Assembly (NCBI GenBank): GCA_004335835.1
Contig: RWJK01001243.1
Location: 128,969-192,968, forward strand
DNA: 64,000 bases
DNA from: Scenedesmus sp. ARA3
Lineage: Eukaryota > Chlorophyta > Chlorophyceae > Sphaeropleales > Scenedesmaceae
Direction of reading: 5' to 3'
The translations under genes were made by a program, and so were the position numbers. Within the stretch, counting starts at the first letter, position 1. Every line of letters starts with the position of its first letter. Below are positions 34,401-46,102 of this stretch, one piece after another. Below the pieces are notes generated by a model. That model was given only the letters and a program-made list of their open reading frames with translations, was not told the DNA's origin and did no database searches.

Positions 34401-37400
34401 CGAGAGATAGATAGACAGAGCCTGCGCTGAGATTGGTTTCGGATGTGGCTTTGCTGATGCAGCGCAATCAATTCTGCCGTGCATGCATCTTCATGCATCG
34501 CAACACAGCTGCCTTGCCGCGCTGCTGCACCTGCCACCATGCAGGTACCATGCCAAGCTGCCAGTGCGTGAGCGCAACCAGGCGCATCGAGCCTTCCAGT
34601 GCGACGATGCGTGCGTGATGGTTGCCAGCCTGGCTTTTGGCATGGGCATAGACAAGCCAAACATCAGGCGCATCATCCACTACGTGCGTGAGCCTCGGCA
34701 GCAGCAGCAGCGCCAGCAGCAGATGTGAGACTTTTGTATGCGTCGACTGGTGATTTGGCTGTTAGCTAGGCTGCGCTTTGGAACATTCCACGCTGCTTAT
34801 TGCTCGCAAAGTGCTGCCCATCCTGCAAGTTGCGAACAGCTTGTGCACGTAGCACGCCCATATGATAGGCAATGTCAGCAGCTGACTCGGTCTCACAGGC
34901 ACTGCTGCAAGGCTGGTGTCATCATGCTGTCCCCTGTTCCACACAAGGTCTTGCAGTCAGTTGAAACATCACAACGTGCAACTGTTCATCATCTTTCTGC
35001 AGGGCATTACCTCGAGCTTGGAGGCCTACTACCAGCAGGCAGGCAGGGCAGGCAGGGACGGCCTGCCAGCACACTGCAGCCTGCTGTGGACGCCGCAGGA
35101 CTTCATGGTACGCCCGGGCAGCATTCGACGGCTACAGCGGCTTCAGCAATAGATAGCACGCACATGTATTGCTGGTAATGTGACGCGCTGTGCCGATGTG
35201 TGTCAGCTACCGTTGGGTGAAGATGGTTGGCTTGCTCGTCTGATACCAGCTTGCACATGCGCACGATCTGCAGCTGACCTCATTCAAGCCTCATTGCTCC
35301 CACACCATCACTTAGCACATATGATTCACCAGCACAGCCAGCCTAACTCTCACATATGCTTCAATTACGTGCTACGCACTTGCATGATATCAATCGTGGG
35401 CTGCAGACCCAGGACTTCATCAAGGGGGCAGGCAGCCTGTCTGGCTGGAGCTCAGACAGCCACAAGCGAGGCATGGACTCCCTGCGCGCATACACCAGCA
35501 GCGGCGGCTGCAGGTGCGGCACCAAGCCTGGCTATACGGCTGCTACACAAACACACACAACCTTGCACAAGCACAGCATGCAGCCGGTTGGACTCCATGC
35601 AGGCGTGCACGCGTGCAGAACTTGCCGGCACTGGCTCTCTTGATATAAAGCTACCACTGCCTGCGTGCGCAGCAGACAGCCTATATGTGTTGAGCTGCTT
35701 TAGGCCTCTGTTGACTTGCCTGCTGTTGAGGCTTATGTATGTTGAGGGGGCTTCACCCTGATGGCGCACGGCCACTGCTGCTGCTGCTGTTGCTGCTGCC
35801 GGTTGCAGGCATGCTGCGCTGGTGAACTACTTTCAGCCAGGCACGCTGCCTCAGGAGGGGCCCTGCACAGGGGGCTGTGACAACTGCAAGCGCAGGTACG
35901 AATAACAAGGGACGGATTGAGAGAACAATCAGGGACATTCCAGCCATTGCTCAACAGTGCATGCTGCTGCAGCCGCCGCATGACGCAGTGCTCGGCACAT
36001 ACCATATGAGAAGACACTGCGGGCACTTGGTGCCCTATGCTGACCATTTGGGAATGTTTCTGGCCGATGCTAGTAGACAGCATCTGTAAAACATTACTGT
36101 GGCTCATGTGACTGCTGCAGGGCTGATGCAGCAGCTGCCGCTGCCGCATCCGGCACGCAGCTCGCGCCTGGCATGTCAGCGGGCGAGACAGACGTGACAG
36201 AGCCAGCCAAGCTGCTCGTGGCGACAGTCAAGGCGATGAAGGTGCGTGTGTAACTACATGCACTAGCGTGCGTCAGCTGTGCCTGTGAGCTCTCTGTTCT
36301 GAGTCATGTTGTCGTGATGCATGCGTGTTGGATGCGTAGTGTCCATGCATACAAAGCACGAGGCGGCGCATGCGGCGCATAGGGACCAGCATGTCCTCTG
36401 CATGCGCGTGGTCATACCATAGAATGGCTGCCGTCGCATCGTGTCCACCACACCTCCTTGCATGCCATCTTTGCCGCGTCACACAGCACCAAACACCTGC
36501 TGCTGTTGCTGGTGCTGCTGCTGCCGCTGTGCAGCACTACGGCCTGAACAAGTCTGTTGCGGTGCTGCGCGGCAGCAAGGCCAAGGGCGTGGAGCAGTGG
36601 ATGCGGGAGGCGGCAGCAGCAGACGGCAGTGCGCTGTACGGCGCTGGCAGCAGCCGCAGCGAGGACTGGTGGAAGGGCCTGGGGGCTGTGCTGCTTGGAG
36701 AAGGTTTCCTGGCCAGCCAGAGCAAGACGGTGGGTGTGCAGAGTGCCGCAGCAGTTGTTTGTGTCGCTGCTGCCTTGTGGATCAGTGTTAGTGGTGAGCC
36801 AGCCGCAGCAAAGGTTGGTGGAAGGGCCTGGGGGCTGTGCTGCTTGGAGAAGGCTTCCTGGCCAGCCAGAGCAAGACGTTGAGCGCGCTGAGTCTGATGC
36901 TTGACATGGTGTTAAGTTGTGTGTGTGGCGTTCTGTGCTATCGTGTGGAGTGATTGTGGTTGGTGTGGGTGGTCTGCACCCAGAGCAGACACAGCGATCC
37001 CCAAAGGACATTGTAGCGTGTTGCGCGGTCGACGCTTACATTGGATACTTTTGAGTGCCTTCATGCTGCCTCGTCCCTGCTCGCCGCACAGAACAACCAC
37101 TCCGGCGCCAGCTTCAGCATCGTCACAGTCACCGCAAAAGGTGCGCAGCTGCTGGCGGGCCGCCCCGCGCGGCTCTGCCTGCTACTGCCGGCGCACCTTG
37201 AAGCCGAGGACGCGCGGCAGCGGCAGCGGGAGCAGCGCGAGGCAGCGGAGCGGCAGCGGCGCGAGGCGGTGCAGCAGGCGAAGCATGAGGAGGCGGCTGA
37301 GCGGGAGGTGCTGCTTGCTGAGCTGAAGCGGGCGCGCAAGGCGACAGCAGACGCGCTGGGGCAGGTGTGTTACAGTTGTAACAACAATAATTGGATACAA

Positions 37401-40400
37401 GACGCTACGAGTGGATCAAACAAGGTCATGTGGCAGAGTAGCAGTTGCTGTCGTCTTGTGGTGCATGCAGGGGAGGTGAACAAGGAATGCTGACTGTAAC
37501 AGGGCTGGCACAAGATCTGGCAGCATATCATGGCACAGCGGCATGCATGCAGCGGCCCCACCGAGCACATGCGCGATCATCAACTGCTACTCTGAAATAG
37601 GTTGGCGACGCTATCCTCCTTTTCTTTCAACTCGCTCCTGCTGCTGCTGCTGCTGCTGCTGCATTTGCAGGCGCCGGATGTGCTGGTCAATGACTTGACA
37701 CTGAACAGCCTGCTGGAGCTGCGGCCTGCCACACAGCAGCAGGTGCGGCTAGCAGCACAGCTGCACAGCAGCTGTGGAGAGTGCTACAGCCATCTCAAAA
37801 TCAAAGAGGAAGGCAGTCTGGCAATGTGCACCTGGCAGAATGCACGCATCTTCTCCCTGCCAGCTGCAGCGCACCAAACTCTGTTGTTTGTTCAGCATAG
37901 TGCTCTGGCCAGCATTGTAGTGATACATACCAAAACAACCGCAAATCAAATAATGCCGGTGCTGCCGCTGCCTGCTGTCTTCATCTTTCCGCAGCTGGAG
38001 CTAGTCAGTGGCTTTGGCCAGGCAGCGCTGCAGCACTTTGCAGCGCCGCTGCTGCAGGTGCTCACGCGCTTCTGCAGCAGCAGCAGGCACCTCAAGCACG
38101 GCAGCGAGGGCCAGTGGGTCAATGTGGCACGCATACGCTCTGGCCCACCCCAGCAGCAGCAGCAGACTGGCCAGTCCCAGTTTGCTGGCTTCTGCTTTAC
38201 CCAAGGAGCAGCCGCTACTGGGCAGGATCCAACACAAGCACCGGCAGTAGCAGCAGCAGCAGCAACACAAGCAGGGCACCTGCATGTGGACAGTGAGCTG
38301 TATCAGGCTCTGCTGGATGCCAAGGTGCTGTCAGAGCCAAAGGCCGCTGCCGCTGCTGCTTGGGAGCGCTGGCAGGCAGGCGAAAGCGCCGAGCAGGTGG
38401 CAACCGCACGGGAGAAGCCCATTCAGGTGCGCAATCAGGTGCAGCAGTTGGTGGCTGCAGATCGGTGACACAATCATGTGCAGCTGGGGAGTTGGCTAGA
38501 TCAAGAAGGACGTCGCTGTGACTATGTAGTGTTTGCAAGATAGTTTTGTTGTTTAGATGACTGTACGCCGCCATGTTAGACACGCACTACGGCTGCTGCT
38601 GCCTCTGCTGCTGCTGCTGCTGCTGCTGCCAGGTGTCCACAGTGCTCGGCTACCTGGCAGAGGCTGCTGCAGGCGCAGGCGCCTCGCCCGGCGGCTGCTC
38701 ACCTCTGCTGCTGCAGCGGCTGCAGCAGGAGGCTGAGCTGGGCGGCAGTGCAGGGTGTGAGGTGGCGCTGTGGCGCATTGCTGGCGCGCTGCACGGCCAG
38801 GCAGCTGCGGGGCTGTCAGGGCTGAAGCGGGCGCTGCCTGATGACAGCTTCGGCCAGATTAAGGTGGGGCGGAGTGGCAAGGGCTGCACGTTTGTTACAG
38901 CTTTCCAGCATTTGCAGCTCTTCAGCGATTGCAGCACAGTAATTGCAAAGCAGCAGTAATGCATCCGCTTTGCTGCACAATGTGCTGCACAGTCAGCACG
39001 CTGGCTGGGCTGAAGCGGGCGCTGCCTGATGACAGCTATGGCCAAATCAAGGTAGGCCGCAGTTGCGGGGGGTTGTGGCTGATCGCCAGCCTGCTGTGCG
39101 AGCTCTCCTGCCATCTCAATTGCCATGTTTGCCTGTCGCTTTTCTGCTGGGTTCAAAGACTGTTAAAATTACACGGCTGCTGCTGCTGCAGGTGGTGGCA
39201 GCCATGCAGTGCTTCAAGCTGCTGCCCGGCCCTGCTGCCTTTGAGGAGCAGCAGATGGCGCAGCAGCCAACGCAGCAGGTGCAGCGCAGCGCAGCGCTGG
39301 CCAAGCTGCTGCCTGTGCCCAGCAGCAGCAGCCAGCGGCTGTATGCAATGTGGAGCGTGGGGGTGCCGCTGGCAGCACTTGGAAGCATGGGTGGACTGAA
39401 CATGCAGGTGCGGTTGCGCATGCAAGAGCATACGGCTGCAGTGTAGGCCAGCTGCCATCAACTGAACAGCTCGCCCTGTTACATCATGTGCTCGGGTATT
39501 ACCTCCGCAGGTTTTGTGCATCATTTGCTTATTGTGCCTATGACCTGCTCAGCAAGCAGCTGTTTTCTGCCCTGCCTGCTTACTACTTGTTATGGCTGCC
39601 TCCTCTGCACTGCACTGCAATGACTGGCTGCAGTTGCAGGCAGTGCTTGGTGCGCTTGCAGACATGGCAACAGCTGGCTACCCTACAGACATGCAGCAGC
39701 TGGCAGCAGCAGCGCAGCTCACCGAAGCCGCAGCGCGCAGCATCGCAGCAGCGATCAGCAGCCGAGGCGAGGCAGGCATTGGTGCAGTGAAGCAGGCGCT
39801 AGACCCTCATGTAGGGTTTGGGCAGATCAAGGTGGTGGCTGCACTCATGGCTTTGAAGCAGCAGTGGTTTGCTGAAGAAGATGAGCAGCAGCAGCAAGGT
39901 GCAGCAGCTGCAGAGGCAGTTGCTAGTGAAGCGCAGGGCCAAGGTAAGCAGCAGGTTGTTAGGCAGGATGCTGTGGGTAGTCCGCAGCCTGAAGCGCTGA
40001 CAGACGCCAGCAACCTGCCCCTACTGGGCCCTTCAGCAGCAACAGGTGATGCATCACCTGCAGTTTGTGCTGGCACTGGGGCAGCAGCAGACGCAGCAGG
40101 CCAGCTAGTGACGGCAGTGCCACCAGCAGCAGCAGCAGAAGACGCAGGTGATGGCTGCAGCGACGATGCAGACGAGCAGCCTGCCTGGCGCACAGTCAAA
40201 CGGGCTCGGCCAGCCTTCAACATCAGCAACAAGACGGGCAAGCGGCGGCGGCCGACAATCGCGCCACCAGCAGCAGCTGCAGCTGTTACAGGCCAGCAGC
40301 AGCAGCAACCACCACAGCAGCAGCAGCAGCAGGTTGACATGAGCTCTCCAGCACCTGCAGGTCAGCCAACTGGCACACCAGCAGCAGCAGCAGCAGCAGC

Positions 40401-40641
40401 ACTGACTACGCCGGCAGGTGCCGCATTGATAACGCAGCAGGCAGTGCTGCAGCTGCTGTGGGATGGTACTGCCACAGGCAAGCAGCTGCTGTGCAAGCTG
40501 GGTGTGAGTGGCAGGCAGCAGGAGCAGCAGCTGCAGCAGGTGCTGCAGCAGCTGGTAGAGGAGGGTGAGCAGGTGCTAGTGACGCCTGAAGGCTCCAAGG
40601 TGGATGTGAATGACGAATGTGTGCGTTTCATTGCTTTCTGA
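31497..40641 (+). CDS. WRN-like RecQ DNA helicase
   Basis: A 3'-5' DNA helicase for recombination and replication repair. Eighteen exons: 31497-31582, 31819-31931, 32620-32735, 32886-33034, 33425-33533, 33950-34218, 34545-34683, 35003-35107, 35407 or 35413-35513, 35809-35895, 36121-36241, 36535-36729, 37092-37364, 37671-37742, 37995-38426, 38633-38863, 39192-39407 and 39640-40641, about 1,271 residues. The start [20 protein letters not shown] leads into [15 protein letters not shown]. Helicase motifs: Walker [70 protein letters not shown] motif V, and [19 protein letters not shown]. Then come the zinc cysteines ([11 protein letters not shown]), the RQC winged helix ([18 protein letters not shown]), an HRDC domain ([18 protein letters not shown] and [19 protein letters not shown]), and HTH modules as in WRN ([17 protein letters not shown]). 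GQIKVVAA and [13 protein letters not shown] are repeats of one motif. The C-terminus resembles a winged helix ([19 protein letters not shown]). Six exon edges have copies or repeats nearby. TGTAA lies at 41127-41131. Confidence 0.93.
32433..32479 (+). repeat. Copy of RecQ exon start 32620
   Basis: CTGCAG acceptor then the [22 protein letters not shown] bases, one substitution from the real exon over 45 bases; then diverged. Confidence 0.92.
33803..33876 (+). repeat. In-frame copy of RecQ exon start 33950
   Basis: TTGCAG acceptor then [18 protein letters not shown], nearly identical to the real exon, with the same polypyrimidine intron before it. The 147 bases between acceptors are open and in frame (49 codons). 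Confidence 0.95.
35090..35424 (+). repeat. Direct repeat at the two ends of one RecQ intron
   Basis: The exon ending at 35107 closes with CCGCAGGACTTCATG (TPQDFM). The next exon opens near 35407 with ACCCAGGACTTCATCAAG (TQDFIK). The intron between them therefore has a direct repeat straddling its boundaries. Confidence 0.75.
36814..36878 (+). repeat. Copy of RecQ exon end, donor lost
   Basis: Repeats the last 60 or so bases of exon 36535-36729 ([20 protein letters not shown] region). After the exon end, the donor GT of the real exon is TT in the copy. Confidence 0.9.
39006..39051 (+). repeat. Copy of RecQ exon end with donor
   Basis: [15 protein letters not shown] then GTAGGC, against [15 protein letters not shown] then GTGGGG at 38863. 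Confidence 0.92.
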
Positions 40642-41355
40642 GGGGTAATTGAGAGTGCCAGATGCGCTGTAGTGGACTTGTCAACAGATGGCATGTTGTG
40701 GCAACAGCTTTAGCTGGAGGTGGTGCTCTGCTGGTGCCTTGTGGCAATAGCCAGGCATGCTGGTGGGGTTGGTGCCACATTAATACATTCCAACCCTTGC
40801 ATCATAGAGCATACATGGTCATTCTTTGTTTATGCATCGTGCAGCAACCGGCATGGCAGCGTGAATTTGGCCCGGCTGGTGACACCCGCACCTTGGACTA
40901 CGACGTAGCGCTGGCGTAGTCCACTGTCGTCAGCTGTGCTGTAGGCAGGACAGTACCACAATGAGGTAATGCATGAATTTGTTTGTTTGCGCCGAGGGAT
41001 CGCAAGCATCTGATGGCACCATGTGGGCACTGCCAACCAGTGACTGGCATTTAGCCACCGCGCAACCTACGCGACACATATTTGCCCGTGCAGTGGTTTA
41101 AGTGTCATTTGAAGTCAACGTTTGCATGTAAATTTGCAGTGATTGCTTGAACACAGCGGAACACAGCAGGAAGTTCTCGTGCAGTCTCAAGCACATAACG
41201 CCTTCGTCACAAAAAACATCAATTCATATTCAAAATAGTTTATTATTTTGTGTAAGGTCGGTGCCACCACGGGCCCCTGTGACTGCGATCCCGTTGCAGT
41301 GCTGGCAGCAGGAGCTTGCTGCATGGGCGTGCCAGCGAAGTCGATGTAACAGTAC
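40642..41355. other. Spacer between RecQ and the cysteine-rich gene
   Basis: RecQ 3' region with TGTAA at 41127-41131, then AT-richer sequence near 41220-41250 (ATTCATATTCAAAATAG), probably the next gene's promoter. No exon recognised. Confidence 0.5.
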
Positions 41356-44300
41356 ATGAATTGTCGAAGATGGGGGCTCTCGGCGTGGCTCCTGGCTATG
41401 GTGCTGCTGAGCACAGGTGAGGCAGCAGCAGCAGCAGCACAACCATGCAGCCACATGGACCATACAGCACGCAGTGAGCTAGCAGTAGTTAAGGCATGCA
41501 GCAACGCATGTGCTACTCTAGGCAGCCAGCCCACCCTGCCAACGTGCAGGACCAGCACAGCAGTGTCACCAGCTGACGTCACCAGGCCTGGCAGCAGCCT
41601 GAAGCTGGAGCTCTGCTCAAAAACATACGCCAGTCTGCTGCTGTGGCTTGAACAGCAACAGCAGGCATCCACCTCATGTGCAAATGCCAGCTTGGGCACT
41701 GGAGCAGCAGCAACATCATGCTGAAGCTGCAGTTTGACGTTTGCTCTCGACATGTGCGCTGCATCACCTGACAGCATGCACCCTCTATACACGGCCACAG
41801 CACTGTGCAGCATTACAAGGTCGTGCGGCGCTGCCTGCTGTGTATGTATCTGACAGTAGCTGTGAGCCAACTGTTGATGTGATATTAGACCACGGACGCT
41901 TCGCTGCGGCTCACTGCACTGTACTTTGTGTTGTTGGTGCCACACATGTGTGCTGCCTTGCCTGCAGCCAGCAGCAGCCTGGAGCCCATCGCTGTGGTGG
42001 ACAGCAAGTCACTCTGCGGCTTCAGCAAAATAACACAAATAACATGCTGGAGCCAAGAAAGCTCCGAGGTGGGTGCGGCTTCACCTGAGCTGATAGATGG
42101 GTCGAGCTTGATCTTGATTTGAACTGGGATTTGAATGGCACTAACAGCAGCTAAGACAGCTGGAATCTCAGCTGGGCTGGCCTTGCATCAGAGCCCTGCG
42201 ACTTGCAGCAGTGCTTGCATGGAAGCAATTCAACCATAGCTGCAGTGCATAAGGCACAAACAGCATGCACGCAGCTGAGCAATGCGCTGTACAGCAGTTT
42301 GTCCTCTGTGTATACTGCAAAGCGGCCTGCGGGACCCGCTTTGTTGCTGCACGGCAGTTGTCACCGCCTACTACATGCACAGCTGCTTTGTGACTTACCT
42401 AAACCACCCATCTTGCAACAACCCCTTGCAACCGCTGCCATCCTCAGACGCTGCCTTTCATAGCTCGCATGGAATACACAAGGGAGGATGGTGCAAATGC
42501 AGCATGGTGCCCCATGCCCATCCCTGACAACCGCAACAAGCAGGTCTTAACCCTAGACCCTGGCGACAGCATCTTCAGTGTTAGGGTTTGCTACGACGCA
42601 AACCCTGACGTAAACCGCATCATCGGCATCATGTTTGGAGGGGTGGGGCGGCAGTATATTTGCGGCGATGTGTGGATTGCTCCAGAGAGATGCGTGTCAA
42701 GTCAGAGTGCTACTCCGGCGCCGCTGTCATATTTTGATGGCGAATGCAACTCAATCTTCATCGCCATGCCAAGTGTGTGTTGGAACAAGTGGTACAGGCC
42801 GCGCACAGCGCCGCAAGGTGAGGCTGGGCTGGTTTTGGGGTTCAGGGTTGTAGTAGAGGTGATTATTTACCTGAGCAGTGCGTGTTATGATCTCACCAGA
42901 TTATCAAGGCGTCAATGCGGCTGATCCATGTTGTCATGCCATGCCCGGTGCTGCCCTGCTGTGCCACTCAGCAAAGTATGCTTTGCTTGTACACCAGCAT
43001 GCAAGTAACACTTTGATAACCACATTCAGCAGCTGCCTCAGGATTACCCGTCAGCACACTCCAGCAGCATGAGCCAGCTCCTAAAGCCTTGCAGGGCCCT
43101 GCTGCTGCCTGAGAGCTGCTGCATGCACCCCTGATATCAAACAACTGCTCCTTCTTTCTACATTTGCCGGACTGCAGCCTGCCTAGCTGGAGAGGGTGTG
43201 CGAGCTGGCGCTGCCTTCTGCCACAGACACTACTGCATGCACCCCTGACACCCCTGCTGCTGCTGCTGCTGTTGCCTCATTACTGCACCTGCCATCAACA
43301 GCCTGCCTAGCTGGAGATGGTGTGCGAGCTGGTGCTGCCTTCTGCCTGAGACATAATTGCATGCACCCCTGACACCCCTGCTGCTGCTTCTGCTGCTGTT
43401 GCCTCATTTCTGCACCTGCCGATGCTGCCACCAACAGCCTGCCTAGCTGGGGAGGGTGTGCGAGCTGGAGCTGCCTTCTGCCAGCCGTGTCTGAATGGCA
43501 CCTACAACCCTGGGGGACTGCGGGCATGCCTGCAGTGCCCTGAGGGCCAGGTCACACCTGGCAGCTGCTGCGGAGCCACACCACTGGTGCAGACTGCAGG
43601 AGCAGCCCAATGCAGTGAGTCCTAACGGGAATTGATGTGCTTCTCTGAAGTGCGGCTGCATGGTTCAGTGACTTTTTCGCCGCTAGTGACTGCTGTTTGG
43701 CTTGGCTGGCAGCTGCTGCGGGCTGCCACGCCACTGGTGCAGACAGCAGGCGCAGCAACCTGCAGTGAGTATCACGTGGTTGGAAGTTGAGGATTATTAC
43801 CTGTCGCTTCGTTCTGTGTGCTGTGGCTTACTTTGACACATTCCCCAGCAGCAGCTGCTGTGCAGTAGGCATGGACTGCGCGGTATCACACTCGCACATC
43901 CAGCGATCGACATGCAGCGCGCTAAAATCCAGCTAGCGGGCACCCGCGTCACCTACAAAGCACCACTCAAAATGCACCCGTGTCGTGCTGCACTTGCTCT
44001 GTATCTCTCTCGCAGGCTGCCCGCCAGGCTATGGGCTGCAGCCGGCTGTGCAGAAGTGCACGCCGTGCCCCGCTGGCTTCTATTCGCCTGGCGGGGCCCG
44101 CTCGCCCTGCATTTCGTGCCCGCTGCCGTTTATGACAACACCCCGGGAAGCGGCGAGCATTGAGCAGTGTGTGTGCATGCCAGGTGGGGTTGCCACTGCT
44201 GCTAGCAACAGTAGGGTGATGCAGCCGTAGCAGCTGAGTGGAGAGCAGCGCGTCACAGCGGTTGATTGGCTTGGCATCGCTAAAAGTGCTGATGTTCAGC

Positions 44301-44809
44301 ATCATTGAGGGGTGTGTGTGTGTGCATGCCAGGTGGGGCCGCTACTGCTGCTGACGATGTGGCCAAGGTGTTATAGCCACAGCAGGTGGAAGGAGCACAG
44401 CGGTGGTGTCGTAGCACATGAGCAGCTGAGCTGCCACTGGTGTGCAGGACAGATGACCGCAGCAGCAAGCAGTGGTTGCACAGCGAGGCATGTTGGGCGT
44501 GCTCAGCAGCAGCAGCAGCAGCAGCAGCAGCAAGAGGCGGCTGCTGATGCTTTAGCAACACTTTCTCACAAGGCGTGCGGCCGCTGCTGCTGCTGCTCGC
44601 TGCATGCTGCCGCAGGGTACGGCTACAACAAGACCAGCGGCAGCTGTGCAGTCTGCCGCAAAGGCTTCTACGGCACCGGGCTCAGCAACTCAACTGGTGC
44701 TGTGGCAGTTGCAGGCCAGTTTACGCAAGTGCCATGCACAGCATGCCCACTCGGAAATACCACTGCTAGGCCGCAGTCGACGCATTCCAGGGCGTGTGTG
44801 GCGCCGTAA
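41356..44809 (+). CDS. Secreted cysteine-rich protein with GCC2/GCC3-like repeats
   Basis: Exons 41356-41416, 41968-42072, 42464-42817, 43438-43614, 44016-44183 and 44616-44809 join in phase throughout, about 320 residues. Exon 1 is a signal peptide (MNCRRWGLSAWLLAMVLLST). An N-terminal domain follows (LEPIAVVDSKSLCGFSKITQ, EDGANAAWCPMPIPDNRNKQ, YICGDVWIAPERC). Then three cysteine-rich modules of the ephrin-receptor-like GCC2/GCC3 type: FCQPCLNGTYNPGG, CPPGYGLQPAVQKCTPCPAG with FYSPGGARSPCISCP, and GYGYNKTSGSCAVCRKGFYG. Sequons such as NGT, NKT, NST and NTT suggest N-glycosylation. Such modules are frequent in algal extracellular-matrix and flagellar-surface proteins (family knowledge); the role here is not known. 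A longer reading of exon 1 to the stop at 41724 is possible if the GTGAGG donor at 41417 is skipped. Module exons have four partial copies beside them. TGTAA lies at 44969-44973. Confidence 0.78.
43178..43357 (+). repeat. Two copies of a GCC-module exon start
   Basis: 43178-43232 and 43302-43357 copy the start of exon 43438 (CLAGEGVRAGAAFC). Both keep AG acceptors, but the sequence diverges after about 50 bases. The 124-136 base spacing includes the intron tail. Confidence 0.93.
43708..43764 (+). repeat. Copy of GCC-module exon end with donor
   Basis: Matches the last 55 bases of exon 43438-43614 (GSCCGATPLVQTAGAA region) and its GTGAGT donor. Confidence 0.93.
44305..44332 (+). repeat. Short copy of exon end 44183 with donor
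   Basis: GTGTGCATGCCAG then GTGGGG is repeated about 150 bases after the real exon end. Confidence 0.75.
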
Positions 44810-45633
44810 TGGGCAACAAGGTCGGGTGATGTTAGCGGCAGCTGCTGCCGCCTTGAGTTGCGCCCGTTGTAGCGGGAGGCGCTGTGTAGAGGGCGGCTGA
44901 GTGCGGCCATGTGGCGGTGGCAGGCAATCCACCGAATGCACCAAGCCTTGGTGCGCCTTGAAGGCGCATGTAATATTCCATGGGGTTCTGCACTAGGGTA
45001 ACCCTATGGATGCTACAACCCTGTACACATTGGCTCAAGCCCTGTTGGTTGTAAAGGGTGAGGTTGTATTACGTCGTTGTATCAGCACTCAGCGGTTTGT
45101 TGCACAGTGCTGAGATGCATTGGGCAGCCACCACTGGGCAGTGACATTCCTGCCAGGGTGCCAGGCTGGCGCTGAGCTGTGCACCCTTGGCCCTGCATGG
45201 GCTTGACGGCGGAGCGATTACTGCAACCCTGAAACAATGTAACTGAACAGGGCAACATTTTATGTATTGCTTTGGTACGTGCTGCTGGCGTTACCCAAGA
45301 CGCACCCAAGACATGCCTCCTAGGACTTGTCATAGTGGCGCAGTGAAAGGCTGCTGACGTCTGCACCCCGACACCAGTGTGATCATCATTCAACGTGTCT
45401 TTGCTGTTGTCGCGTGAGTGTTTTATGCTCGCACCTTGACCTCAGTCAGTCAGCAGGTGATTCTCACCGAATCGGTGGCGGGTATATACGAGCCTGACCG
45501 GCTCACGATCAACGTTGTGCTTTGATCTTTCGACGTATGTGAGTCCGGGCTATTATCTCCCGCTCCTGGAGTGAAAGGGCCAGCAACCCTACAAGCCTGA
45601 ACCAAAACTCCTACCGCACAGCACCTGGCGGTC
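44810..45633. other. Spacer upstream of the hemolysin III-family gene
   Basis: TGTAA motifs at 44969-44973 and 45050-45054 belong to the upstream gene. The final 200 bases (45430-45633) are likely promoter and leader. No exon recognised. Confidence 0.45.
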
Positions 45634-46071
45634 ATGGGGACAGCACAGTGCCAGACAGAGACGCCACAGGTTGTGTCGGACCGACGACAAGGTCCGCACG
45701 AGCACCCGAGCAGCAAGCAGCACCAGGGTTGGCATGACCCCCTGCATGCTGCCAGCACCATGGTAGCAAGCGGCATCGACGCGGTCTGCTGCAAACCACG
45801 CCTTCGTGGCGTGCTGCACGCGCATGCTTGCTGGGCAGTGCTAGCAGCAGGGCTCATTCTGATAGCAGAGGCCCCCTGCAAGCGCTCCACGCTTGCAGCT
45901 GCAGTGTATGTGGCAGCTGCATTCTTCCAGTTTGCCATCAGTGGACTCTACCACACAGGCAACTGGGGCCCTTCAACGCACAAACTGCTCAGGAGGTGAG
46001 AACAGCAGAGGGTTATGTGATAGCTGAGCTCCAGTTCCGTTGATGGGCCTGCCAGGCAGTGTAGGAGATAT

Positions 46072-46102
<31 letters not shown>

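Noticed and set aside
41187..41945. 252-codon open frame on the minus strand
   Set aside because: Antisense to the signal-peptide exon and first intron of the secreted protein; low-complexity with no recognisable domain.
43178..43614. Three separate cysteine modules in a row
   Set aside because: The first two copies break down after about 50 bases and have no donor; they are intron copies of one exon start.
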